From NCBI GenBank assembly GCA_963661325.1, contig CAVLBP010000036.1, positions 1 through 20,056 on the forward strand: a DNA stretch of 20,056 bases. Direction: 5' to 3'. How positions within the stretch are numbered: the first letter of the stretch is position 1; the number at the start of each line of letters is the position of its first letter. The position numbers were made by a program, and so were the translations under genes. Origin of the DNA: Pararoseburia sp963661325. Lineage in GTDB: Bacteria; Bacillota; Clostridia; Lachnospirales; Lachnospiraceae. Of this stretch, positions 1 through 7,023 are shown in pieces. The notes beneath the pieces are model-generated. The model ran no database searches and had not been told where the DNA came from. It was given only the letters and a program-made list of their open reading frames with translations.

Positions 1-2
1 GC

Positions 3-389
3 TGTGTTATTGTGCGTGATGATAAGGTCATCGGCAAGGGCTACAACAAGCGAAACACAGACAAAAATGTACTTTCCCATGCGGAGTTGATCGCCATGAA
101 GCAGGCATGCAAAAAGACAGGCGACTGGAGATTAGAGGACTGCACCATGTATGTGACCCTGGAACCATGCCAGATGTGCGCAGGCGCTATGGTGCAGGCG
201 AGATTAAAGAAGGCGGTCATCGGCAGCATGAACGCCAAGGCAGGCTGCGCCGGATCCGTCCTCAATATCTTACAGATGGATGCCTTCAATCATCAGGTCG
301 AGGTGGAGCGTGGTGTCCTCGAAGATGAGTGTTCCGCACTTTTAAGCGGATTTTTCACAGATTTGCGTGAGCAGAAGAAGCAGTTTTAA
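3..389 (+). CDS. tadA: tRNA-specific adenosine deaminase TadA (5' truncated by window edge)
   Basis: This zinc enzyme converts adenosine 34 to inosine in the anticodon of tRNA-Arg(ACG), so that one tRNA reads several arginine codons. The reading frame is open from base 3, and the residues before the GTG at 12 (CVIV) already fit the family, so the true start lies outside the window. Visible are the cytidine/deoxycytidylate deaminase motifs: HAE, with the zinc-binding histidine and the proton-shuttling glutamate, and PCQMC, with the two zinc-binding cysteines. TadA proteins are usually about 150-160 residues, so roughly 25-30 N-terminal residues are missing. In many Firmicutes tadA is followed directly by the SRP RNA gene; here the SRP RNA lies about 6.4 kb further on, beyond fic and eut genes. 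No terminator is visible after the stop codon. Confidence 0.95.
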   Translation, partial: CVIVRDDKVIGKGYNKRNTDKNVLSHAELIAMKQACKKTGDWRLEDCTMYVTLEPCQMCAGAMVQARLKKAVIGSMNAKAGCAGSVLNILQMDAFNHQVEVERGVLEDECSALLSGFFTDLREQKKQF

Positions 390-401
390 GGAGAGATGGA
401 C

Positions 402-494
402 ATGTGTGTGGCAAAGGAGTATGAATTAAAAAATCCATATGGTTTGTTGAATAATGAACTTATTATTTGTGTATTGTTAGATTCTCATGTATAA
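402..494 (+). CDS. possible small ORF, 30 residues, unknown function
   Basis: An ATG at 402 is preceded by AAGGAG at 388-393 with an 8-base spacer, close to ideal for ribosome binding, and the frame runs 30 codons to a TAA. The ribosome binding site begins at the last base of the tadA stop codon, so the ORF could be translated from the tadA transcript. The product (starting MCVAKEYELKN, ending LLDSHV) has no motif I recognise. Its end overlaps the predicted fic promoter. It may be the start of a gene that once followed tadA and was cut off by insertion of the downstream block, or a chance ORF. It is too short for its composition to be informative. Confidence 0.25.
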   Translation: MCVAKEYELKNPYGLLNNELIICVLLDSHV

Positions 495-495
495 T
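467..495 (+). promoter_or_regulatory. predicted sigma-A promoter for fic
   Basis: The -35 box TTGTGT is at 467-472 and a perfect -10 box TATAAT is at 490-495, with a 17-base spacer in an AT-rich context. Transcription would begin near 502, inside a 12-base tandem repeat and about 40 bases before the fic start codon. This suggests fic is expressed independently of tadA. Confidence 0.6.
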
Positions 496-500
496 TGAGG

Positions 501-524
501 AAGATAATACGCAAGATAATACGG
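501..524 (+). repeat. two tandem copies of a 12-base unit at the fic transcription start
   Basis: AAGATAATACGC at 501-512 is followed immediately by AAGATAATACGG at 513-524, differing only in the last base; a further AAG continues the pattern. The repeat lies just downstream of the predicted -10 box, where an operator for a repressor could sit. It could equally be a short replication-slippage duplication. Confidence 0.6.
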
Positions 525-543
525 AAGTTAATGGAGGTATCCG

Positions 544-1536
544 ATGGAAAAATACGATCCGCCTTTTACCATCACCAACAGCATATTATCAAAAGTGGCT
601 TCTATTTCTGAGAAGGTAGGTCAAGTATCTTTGATGAGCAATATGAATGCCAAGCCACATCTTAGGAAGAATAATCGTATCAAATCGATACATTCATCCT
701 TGAAAATTGAGGCAAATTCGCTTTCTTTGGATCAGGTAAAGGATGTTATCAATGGTAAATTGGTCTTTGGTGAGCAGAAAGAGATTCAGGAAGTCAAAAA
801 TGCATATGTTGCATATGAGAAAATGTCAGAGATTGAGCCATATAGCATTGAAAGTTTAAAAAGGTTTCATGGTATTATGACAAAATATATCGTGGAAGAC
901 GTCGGAGATTTTCGACACGGAGAAGAAGGCGTTTTTAATGGAAACCAGTGTATCTTTATGGCGCCACCAGCCAAATATGTCTCACAGTTAATGGAGGATC
1001 TTTTTGCTTGGATGAGAGAAAAACAGGATGAAATTCATCCTCTGATCATGGGAGCGGTATTTCACTATGAATTTGTATTTATTCATCCTTTTTCCGACGG
1101 TAATGGCAGAATGGCAAGGTTGTGGCACACGGCAATTTTGTCCAGATGGAATCCGATCTTGGAGTATATACCTTTAGAAAGCCAGATAGAAAAATTCCAA
1201 GAGGAGTATTATGAAGCCATTGCAAAATGTCATATAGATGGAGAATCTACATTTTTTATAGAATTTATCTTATCGCAACTGGATAAAATTCTGGATGATT
1301 TTGTGGCGCAGGTCAAAGGGGATAATGAGGCAGTATCTGAATATACAAAGAAATTGTTAGGCCTTATGGAATATGATATTCCTTATACAAGCAATGATCT
1401 TATGAAGAAATTAGGGCTAAGTTCTAAAGAAGGATTTCGTAGAAACTATCTTCGCCCGGCGATTGAAATGGGGTTAATTCATATGACCATACCGGATAAG
1501 CCGAATAGTAGAAATCAAAAGTATGTGAGAAGTTAA
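544..1536 (+). CDS. fic: Fic-domain protein with N-terminal inhibitory helix and C-terminal winged helix
   Basis: Fic enzymes usually transfer AMP or another nucleotide-derived group onto hydroxyl side chains of target proteins. The 330-residue protein carries a complete active-site loop HPFSDGNGR at 181-189 (catalytic His181, Asp185, Arg189) and a flap-like segment near 128-140. Before the core, SSLKIEAN at 51-58 resembles the autoinhibitory helix of class II Fic proteins. Glu56, which would clamp an arginine in the ATP site, is kept, but Ala57 replaces the consensus Gly/Asn. The last 60 or so residues look like a winged-helix DNA-binding domain, as in many Fic proteins that regulate their own gene. 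The start is supported by ATGGAGG at 532-538. It has its own promoter, no separate antitoxin gene is evident, and its A/T-rich codons differ from the hyd genes further on, suggesting transfer. The target is unknown. Confidence 0.9.
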   Translation: MEKYDPPFTITNSILSKVASISEKVGQVSLMSNMNAKPHLRKNNRIKSIHSSLKIEANSLSLDQVKDVINGKLVFGEQKEIQEVKNAYVAYEKMSEIEPYSIESLKRFHGIMTKYIVEDVGDFRHGEEGVFNGNQCIFMAPPAKYVSQLMEDLFAWMREKQDEIHPLIMGAVFHYEFVFIHPFSDGNGRMARLWHTAILSRWNPILEYIPLESQIEKFQEEYYEAIAKCHIDGESTFFIEFILSQLDKILDDFVAQVKGDNEAVSEYTKKLLGLMEYDIPYTSNDLMKKLGLSSKEGFRRNYLRPAIEMGLIHMTIPDKPNSRNQKYVRS

Positions 1537-1550
1537 TGGAGAAACCCAAC

Positions 1551-1578
1551 TTGCATAAATCTGTAAAAGGAATATAAT
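1551..1578 (+). promoter_or_regulatory. predicted promoter upstream of the amidohydrolase-eut unit
   Basis: TTGCAT at 1551-1556 and TATAAT at 1573-1578 are separated by 16 bases. The -10 box is perfect; the -35 box and spacer are acceptable. Transcription would start near 1585, only a few bases before the terminator hairpin at 1592-1634, which makes a regulated leader plausible. The alternative is a chance TATAAT in AT-rich DNA. Confidence 0.45.
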
Positions 1579-1591
1579 AACGGTATCGACA

Positions 1592-1634
1592 AAGATGTCC
1601 AAAGGAAGAAGCAATTCTTTTGGGCATCTTTTTT
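1592..1634 (+). terminator. intrinsic terminator or attenuator before the amidohydrolase-eut unit
   Basis: The arms 1592-1607 and 1615-1630 form a 16-pair stem with two G-T wobbles and a 7-base loop, followed by a T run at 1629-1634. It ends the fic transcript. Because only 26 bases separate it from the next start codon, it may also act as an attenuator for the eut unit. Confidence 0.85.
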
Positions 1635-1660
1635 ATACATAAGGTCAGGAGGGCGAGAAG

Positions 1661-3226
1661 ATGAAGATATACGAGGGAAATATTATTACATGCGATGAAA
1701 AGAATACGATAGCAAAATATCTGGTGGAGGATCAGGGACGCATTTTATATGTAGGTGATGACCTGCCACAGGAATATGGGGCAGGAGAGAAAATTCATTT
1801 AGGGCAGAAGGCACTTTTACCGTCTTTTGTAGATACACATATGCATTTTGCGAGTTTTGCAACTTTTAATGCAGGTCTGAATGTGATGGATGCCAGAAGC
1901 AACGCTGAAATACAGGACAGACTGCGCGCTTTTATAAAAAAGGATCATGCCAAGATCACGATCGCCTTTGGGGCTTCTCCGTATTCTGTTTCTGATGGCC
2001 GCTTGATCTCCAGACAAGAATTGGATGTAGCCTCTGGGGAACAACCGGTCTTTTTCGTAAAATATGATGGGCATGCCTGCGTTGTAAATACGGCACTCCT
2101 ACATCTGGTAAAGGATAAGGTGAAGGACTTGCGAGGATTCCATGAAGATACAGGTGAAATGAACCAGGACGCCTTTTTTGCAGTATCGGACTATATTACG
2201 GCAGCCATACCGATTCCTGATCTGATCAAAAATATGCAGCATGCGATGGATTATCTGGCAACAAAGGGCATTGGTATGGTACACACGGTCAGTGGTGTGG
2301 GATTTACCGGTGATCTGGATGTAGATATGGAGCGATTTGTGGCAAAAGGGGCAGAATCCGGCTTCCAGATCCGTGTATTCATGCAGACGATGGATCCGCA
2401 AAAGGTGATCAAGAGGAAACTACCGCGTATCGGAGGATGCTTTGCCTGTGCACTGGATGGATGCTTTGGTTCCATGGATGCAGCCATGAAAGAGCCGTAT
2501 GAAGGAACCGATCAGCAGGGAGTCCTATATTATACAGATGAAGAAGTGACAGAATTTTGTAAAAAAGCAAACCGGGCAGGGCTCCAGATTGAGATGCATG
2601 CTATTGGAGATGCTGCCTTTGACCAGGCGACGAGAGCACTAAAAGCAGCACTGGATGATTTTACGCGAAAAGATCATCGTCATGGAATCATTCATGATTG
2701 CCTGCCGACAGAAGAAGGCTTGAAAATCTGTAAGGAGTACCATATCCAGATGCCGATCCAGACAAGTTTTATCAACTGGCCGCAGGAGCCGGATGCATAT
2801 CTGGAAAAGATACTGGGGCAGGATAGAAACCGTCGATTAAATCCGATCGCCGATTTTGTAAAAAATGATGTCGTGATCTCTGCGGGTTCCGATGCCCCAT
2901 GCACAGATCCGGATCCTATGCTCTGGATCTACAATGCTGTCAACCATCCGATCGATGGACAAAGTATCAGTTTATATGAAGCACTTCGGATGGCTACCTA
3001 TAATGGGTATTATGCAACATTTGATGAGAAAGAAAGAGGTAGTCTGGAGGCTGGAAAAATAGCCGATATGGTCATTTTATCCCGAAGTCCTTATGATATT
3101 GCAAAGGAAGAATTGCGGTCGATCCAGGTAGAACAGTTATTTTTAGGCGGAAAACCATACCGGAAACAGTCAAAATCTGTGCCGGGTCTTATCTTATCCG
3201 GGATGTTATCCAAGAGAAAGTGTTAA
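1661..3226 (+). CDS. amidohydrolase family 3 (YtcJ-like) metal-dependent hydrolase
   Basis: A 521-residue cytoplasmic metal-dependent hydrolase of the amidohydrolase superfamily, closest in style to the YtcJ/PF07969 group; known members cleave C-N bonds in amides and related compounds. Visible landmarks are the metal-binding HMH at 60-62, DGHAC at 136-140, the HAIGDAA segment with His313 and Asp317, His345 in the position of the usual IEH motif but followed by Asp, and the late catalytic Asp411 in GSDAP. The C-terminal GSLEAGKIADMVIL is the typical composite beta-sandwich part. AGGAGGG at 1646-1652 supports the ATG. It is followed after 4 bases by eutA, so the two are very likely co-transcribed. 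Its substrate cannot be read from sequence; the context suggests release of ethanolamine or a related amine from an amide, but that is inference. Confidence 0.85.
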   Translation: MKIYEGNIITCDEKNTIAKYLVEDQGRILYVGDDLPQEYGAGEKIHLGQKALLPSFVDTHMHFASFATFNAGLNVMDARSNAEIQDRLRAFIKKDHAKITIAFGASPYSVSDGRLISRQELDVASGEQPVFFVKYDGHACVVNTALLHLVKDKVKDLRGFHEDTGEMNQDAFFAVSDYITAAIPIPDLIKNMQHAMDYLATKGIGMVHTVSGVGFTGDLDVDMERFVAKGAESGFQIRVFMQTMDPQKVIKRKLPRIGGCFACALDGCFGSMDAAMKEPYEGTDQQGVLYYTDEEVTEFCKKANRAGLQIEMHAIGDAAFDQATRALKAALDDFTRKDHRHGIIHDCLPTEEGLKICKEYHIQMPIQTSFINWPQEPDAYLEKILGQDRNRRLNPIADFVKNDVVISAGSDAPCTDPDPMLWIYNAVNHPIDGQSISLYEALRMATYNGYYATFDEKERGSLEAGKIADMVILSRSPYDIAKEELRSIQVEQLFLGGKPYRKQSKSVPGLILSGMLSKRKC

Positions 3227-3230
3227 TGCC

Positions 3231-4685
3231 ATGAAAGATGAGATCATAAGTACAGGTATTGATATTGGCACAACGACAACCCAGTTGATCTTCAGTCGGC
3301 TTAAGATGAAAAATACAGGCGGCTTTGGATCTGTCCCGAAAGTAGAAGTGGTTGCAAAGGATGTTTTTTATCGCAGTCCCATCCTGTTTACACCTTTGAT
3401 CGGGGAGGAAATGATTGATGCCAAACAAGTGGAAAAGATTGTAAGAAAATTCTACGCAGATGCAGGATTAAGCCCACAGGATATTGATACAGGGGCAGTC
3501 ATCATTACAGGAGAGACAGCCCGCAAGAGAAATGCAAAAGAAGTAGTCGATGCTTTGTCGCGGATAGCAGGAGATTTTGTTGTGGCAGCGGCTGGACCGG
3601 ATCTGGAATCTGCTTTATCCGGCAGAGGATCCGGTGCAGCAGATATTTCCAGAGAAAGCGGAAAACTTGTTGCAAATATGGATATCGGCGGTGGAACAAC
3701 GAATATCAGTTATTTTCTGGATGGTCAACTGGTGGATACGGCTTGTTTAAACATTGGTGGAAGGCTTGTAAAGATCAGGGAAAATGAAATTTATCACATA
3801 TCACCGGCGATGGAACCTTTTTTGAAGATATGTCAGGAAGAAATCAAGATCGGGCAAAAAGTAGATGACTTTATGTTGGAGAAATTTCAGAAGATCGTGT
3901 CATGTATGGCAGATGTGATGGCAGAGAGCATAGGGCTTATGACGAAAAATGCTTCATTGCTTAAAGCATATACTACAAACCATGGCATTACTTACAAGCA
4001 AAGACCGGAGATCATTGTATTTTCAGGGGGAGTGGCATCCTGCATGGAGCAGTTACAAAGCAAGGAAAAACCGGATGATCTGCTCTATGGGGATCTTGGT
4101 GTTTTGTTGGCAGAGGCTATTTTGTTGCACCCGGTGTTTTCACGAGGCTATACAAAAAAAGCAGCAGAGACTGTAAATGCAACCGTTGTGGGAGCGGGAA
4201 ACTACAGTATGGAGGTCTCCGGTTCCACGATTACCTATCAAAATCAGGAACTTCCGAAAAAAAATCTTCCGGTATATTCAGTCAAATGGCTGTGTGCAGA
4301 AGATCTGCTAATGATGGAAGAACAGTTACAAATGATGAAAAAGCGTGTGGAAGAAGCAGAAGTATCTGGTCATGATCGGGAATATGTTATTTCTTTTACA
4401 GGTGCAGCGTGCCCGGGATTTCAACAGATCGAATCCATGACAGACATTCTGGTAAAGGTTTTTCAGGAGGAAATAGAGGCGGATCATATGCCGATCCTCG
4501 TTATAGAAAGAGATCTGGGGAAGGCGATCGGGCAATCCCTGCGGCGCAAGATCGGAAAAGAAAAGCATCTGATATGTCTGGATGGTATTGTATGTAAAGA
4601 GGGCGATTTTGTCGATCTGGGAAAACCGGTTGCCGGGGGTCAGGTCATCCCTGTTGTAGTGAAGACATTGATTTTTGAGAAATGA
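3231..4685 (+). CDS. eutA: ethanolamine ammonia-lyase reactivating factor EutA
   Basis: EutA is an ATP-dependent chaperone of the actin/Hsp70 fold. It expels damaged cobalamin from ethanolamine ammonia-lyase so that fresh adenosylcobalamin can bind. The 484-residue sequence shows the two phosphate-binding loops of that fold: DIGTTTTQ at 11-18 and DIGGGTTN at 151-158, plus a later glycine-rich segment (FSGGVASC) that would form the adenosine pocket. Its length is as expected for the family. It starts 4 bases after the amidohydrolase stop, with only a weak ribosome binding site inside that gene, so translation is probably coupled. It ends 7 bases before the preferred eutB start. The family assignment is supported by the directly following eutB and eutC. 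Confidence 0.92.
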   Translation: MKDEIISTGIDIGTTTTQLIFSRLKMKNTGGFGSVPKVEVVAKDVFYRSPILFTPLIGEEMIDAKQVEKIVRKFYADAGLSPQDIDTGAVIITGETARKRNAKEVVDALSRIAGDFVVAAAGPDLESALSGRGSGAADISRESGKLVANMDIGGGTTNISYFLDGQLVDTACLNIGGRLVKIRENEIYHISPAMEPFLKICQEEIKIGQKVDDFMLEKFQKIVSCMADVMAESIGLMTKNASLLKAYTTNHGITYKQRPEIIVFSGGVASCMEQLQSKEKPDDLLYGDLGVLLAEAILLHPVFSRGYTKKAAETVNATVVGAGNYSMEVSGSTITYQNQELPKKNLPVYSVKWLCAEDLLMMEEQLQMMKKRVEEAEVSGHDREYVISFTGAACPGFQQIESMTDILVKVFQEEIEADHMPILVIERDLGKAIGQSLRRKIGKEKHLICLDGIVCKEGDFVDLGKPVAGGQVIPVVVKTLIFEK

Positions 4686-4692
4686 GAATGAT

Positions 4693-6054
4693 ATGAGATT
4701 AGAGACAATTTTAGGGACAAATACATATAGGTTTTCTTCGGTAAAGGAAGTCCTTGCAAAGGCGAGTGAGCAAAAATCAGGAGATACGCTGGCAAATGTG
4801 GGGGCTGAGAGTAAGATGGAGCGTGTGGCTGCAAAGGAGGTACTGGCTGGTCTGACGGTAAAAGATCTCACGGAAAATCCGGTGGTTCCCTATGATGAGG
4901 ATTCGGTCACAAGGCTGATCTTAGATGATCTGGATCAGGAAGCATATCAAAGGGTAAAAGGTTGGACGATTGCAGACCTGCGGGAATGGATCCTAGCAAA
5001 TCCAAACGGAGACGAGATTTTGTCTGTCGGGCGGGGGCTGTCAAGTGAGACCATTGCAGCGACGGCAAAATTGATGGGAAATCTGGACATGATCCATACC
5101 AGCAGGAAATTACACATAGAAGCTAGATGTAATACTACGATCGGAGGGGAAGATGTACTTGCAAGCAGGTTACAGCCCAATCATCCAATTGACGATCCTA
5201 GAGGTGTTACTGCTTCTACTCTGGAGGGGCTTTCCTATGGCGTTGGTGATGCTGTGTTAGGCTTAAATCCGGCGATCGATACGGTGGAATCCACAGTCAA
5301 TATATGGAATATGTTGGGAAAGATTCGGGATGAGTATGAGATTCCGACACAGACTTGCGTATTATCCCATGTAACCACACAAATGAAAGCCTTACAAAGT
5401 GGTGCAAAAGCAGACCTTTGTTTTCAATCCATTGCAGGCAGTCAAAAGGCTTTGGACGCTTTCGGTGTTAGTGTTTCCATGTTGGAAGAGGCAGAGCAGA
5501 TGTTTCATGAAATGGGCTCAGCGCAAGGTCCGAATGTGATGTATTTTGAGACAGGACAAGGATCGGAATTGTCCAGCAGTGCCAATTATAATGCGGATCT
5601 GGGAACCATGGAAAATAGATGCTATGGTCTGGCAAGACATTATCATCCATTTTTAGTGAATACCGTCGTTGGTTTTATGGGGCCGGAATATGTATATGAC
5701 ACGAAGGAGTTATTACGGGCAGGATTAGAAGATGTATATTGTGGGCATATGCATGGCTTGCCGATGGGGTGTGACTGTTGTTACACAAACCACATGCCGA
5801 CAGATCAAAACGATATAGAGAGTTTATTTGTATTATTGGCTACCGCAGGCTGTCATTATGTTATGGGCTTGCCACAAGGTGATGATGTTATGTTAATGTA
5901 TCAATCCACCGGCTATCATGATGTGGCTGCGGTCAGAGAATTGTTAGGAAAGCGACCGATACCGGAATTTGAAAGATGGTTGGAGCAAAACGGAATTTGG
6001 GAAAAAGGGCATCCCGGTAACAATTTTGGGGATCCGACGATTTTTGCGAGGTAA
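4693..6054 (+). CDS. eutB: ethanolamine ammonia-lyase large subunit EutB
   Basis: This is the catalytic barrel subunit of adenosylcobalamin-dependent ethanolamine ammonia-lyase, which converts ethanolamine to acetaldehyde and ammonia by radical chemistry. The start at 4693 (MRLETILG) gives 453 residues, the length I recall for the E. coli enzyme, and aligns with its N-terminus from residue 1. An in-frame TTG at 4675 inside eutA would add six residues that do not fit the family. Recognisable are the SRLQPN segment with substrate-binding Arg159 and Gln161, the YFETGQGS motif containing the active-site glutamate, and MGCDCCYTNH with the active-site aspartate. No key residue is missing. The ribosome binding site is weak (GAGAA/GAGAATG), consistent with translational coupling to eutA. 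Confidence 0.97.
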   Translation: MRLETILGTNTYRFSSVKEVLAKASEQKSGDTLANVGAESKMERVAAKEVLAGLTVKDLTENPVVPYDEDSVTRLILDDLDQEAYQRVKGWTIADLREWILANPNGDEILSVGRGLSSETIAATAKLMGNLDMIHTSRKLHIEARCNTTIGGEDVLASRLQPNHPIDDPRGVTASTLEGLSYGVGDAVLGLNPAIDTVESTVNIWNMLGKIRDEYEIPTQTCVLSHVTTQMKALQSGAKADLCFQSIAGSQKALDAFGVSVSMLEEAEQMFHEMGSAQGPNVMYFETGQGSELSSSANYNADLGTMENRCYGLARHYHPFLVNTVVGFMGPEYVYDTKELLRAGLEDVYCGHMHGLPMGCDCCYTNHMPTDQNDIESLFVLLATAGCHYVMGLPQGDDVMLMYQSTGYHDVAAVRELLGKRPIPEFERWLEQNGIWEKGHPGNNFGDPTIFAR

Positions 6055-6060
6055 AAGAGG

Positions 6061-6789
6061 ATGGAAAAAGAAAAGTCATATCAGAACCCGGAACAGATGA
6101 GGGCTTGGAAGAAAACAACACCGGCACGTATCGGCATAGGACATGCAGGGACCAGATATACAACGGAATCTTACCTGCGTTTCTTGGCAGATCATGCAGC
6201 AGCAAATGATGCTGTATTTCATGAAGTTCCAAAAGAAGTTGTGGATTCGCTTGGCGTCTTTGAAGTGCAGACTTTGTGTTGCGATAAACAGGAAATGTTA
6301 AAAAGACCGGATCTGGGACGTTTGTTTTCTGAGGAAACACAAGAGGAGATTTCACGTCGTTGCCAGCATAATATTGATGTGCAGATCTATTTTGGAGATG
6401 GCTTGTGTGCACCTTCCATTGCTGCCAATGTACCGGATTTATATGCAACGATCGAGGCAGAGTTAAAAAGTCAGGGAATTACGGTGGGTACACCTTTTTT
6501 TGTTCGATACTGCCGCGTGAATACAGCGCGTACGATTGCACCATTGCTTCATGCAAAGGTAACATGCGTCTTGATCGGTGAAAGACCGGGACTTCTGACC
6601 TCGGAAAGTATGTCAGCCTATATCGCATACAATGCGCGTCCGGATATGCTGGAATCAGAATACACAGTAGTATCCAATATTAGTCGTGTAGGCATTCCAC
6701 CGGTAGAGGCGGCGGCACATATTGCAGAATTATTGCAGGATATTTTAGAAAAGAAATGCAGTGGTGTGGCATATAAGGCATGGGAATGA
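6061..6789 (+). CDS. eutC: ethanolamine ammonia-lyase small subunit EutC
   Basis: The small subunit pairs with EutB and supplies part of the binding site for the coenzyme B12 corrin and tail. The 242-residue sequence contains the family core starting PARIGIGHAGTR at 21-32, followed by FLADHAAANDAVF, DGLCAPSIAANVPDLY, FFVRYCRVNTAR and LIGERPGLLTSES, the last two near the cobalamin site. Enterobacterial EutC is about 290 residues. This copy is shorter at the N-terminus and keeps only about 20 residues before the core, which probably reflects absence of the extension linked to microcompartment targeting (inference). It begins 6 bases after eutB. No terminator is visible between its stop codon and the SRP RNA promoter that follows within about 10 bases. 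Confidence 0.95.
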   Translation: MEKEKSYQNPEQMRAWKKTTPARIGIGHAGTRYTTESYLRFLADHAAANDAVFHEVPKEVVDSLGVFEVQTLCCDKQEMLKRPDLGRLFSEETQEEISRRCQHNIDVQIYFGDGLCAPSIAANVPDLYATIEAELKSQGITVGTPFFVRYCRVNTARTIAPLLHAKVTCVLIGERPGLLTSESMSAYIAYNARPDMLESEYTVVSNISRVGIPPVEAAAHIAELLQDILEKKCSGVAYKAWE

Positions 6790-6799
6790 CGGGTTTTGA

Positions 6800-6828
6800 T
6801 TGACAAATGTGTCATAATCCCATACAAT
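6800..6828 (+). promoter_or_regulatory. strong sigma-A promoter of the SRP RNA gene
   Basis: A perfect -35 box TTGACA at 6800-6805 and -10 box TACAAT at 6823-6828 are separated by the optimal 17 bases. The predicted start G6835 coincides with the 5' end of the outer SRP RNA stem, which supports both calls. Confidence 0.85.
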
Positions 6829-6834
6829 GCAAAT

Positions 6835-6980
6835 GGCGGCCTCCACAAGTGGCGTTGATACTTGGGTCTTGCGCGACGGATGCCTACGAATCGTGTCAGG
6901 TCAGGAATGGAGCAGCACTAAGAAGGAGTTTCCGGGTGCCGCAAGGGTGCCTGGGTTGAGCAGGCTGTGGAGGTAACGCT
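6835..6980 (+). ncRNA. ffs: signal recognition particle RNA (4.5S-like)
   Basis: The RNA scaffold of the signal recognition particle binds Ffh and FtsY and directs membrane protein insertion. The diagnostic Ffh-binding hairpin is at about 6893-6920: GTCAGGTCAGGAATGGAGCA, with a GGAA tetraloop, the CAGG side of the symmetric loop and AGCAG opposite it, then CACTAAG. The outer helix closes by GCG 6836-6838 with CGC 6977-6979 and an exact 8-base match 6840-6847 with 6966-6973. CTTGCG near 6868 pairs with CGCAAG near 6941. The span of about 146 bases is longer than E. coli 4.5S (114) and much shorter than the roughly 270-base Bacillus RNA; I see no Alu-domain signature. The loop-closing pair is A-U instead of the common C-G. 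Ends are estimated from the promoter and outer stem. Confidence 0.88.
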
Positions 6981-6993
6981 ATGAAAGACAAAT

Positions 6994-7023
6994 ACAGGGA
7001 GATCGAGGTATCTCCCTGTTTTT
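6994..7023 (+). terminator. intrinsic terminator of the SRP RNA transcript
   Basis: ACAGGGAGAT at 6994-7003 pairs perfectly with ATCTCCCTGT at 7010-7019 (10 base pairs, 6-base loop), followed by five T at 7019-7023. It is 14 bases beyond the SRP RNA outer stem. Confidence 0.92.

Noticed and set aside
1537..1660. Cobalamin riboswitch upstream of the B12-dependent lyase unit
   Set aside because: The leader is only about 124 bases and lacks the B12-box; only a promoter and terminator can be read.
4326..4871. Minus-strand ORF (181 codons) across the eutA-eutB junction
   Set aside because: Both eut genes are full length and well conserved here; the reverse frame has no supporting signals.
1661..6789. 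Ethanolamine microcompartment operon
   Set aside because: No shell-protein, EutE, EutG, EutT or EutH gene is present; only the lyase and its reactivase.
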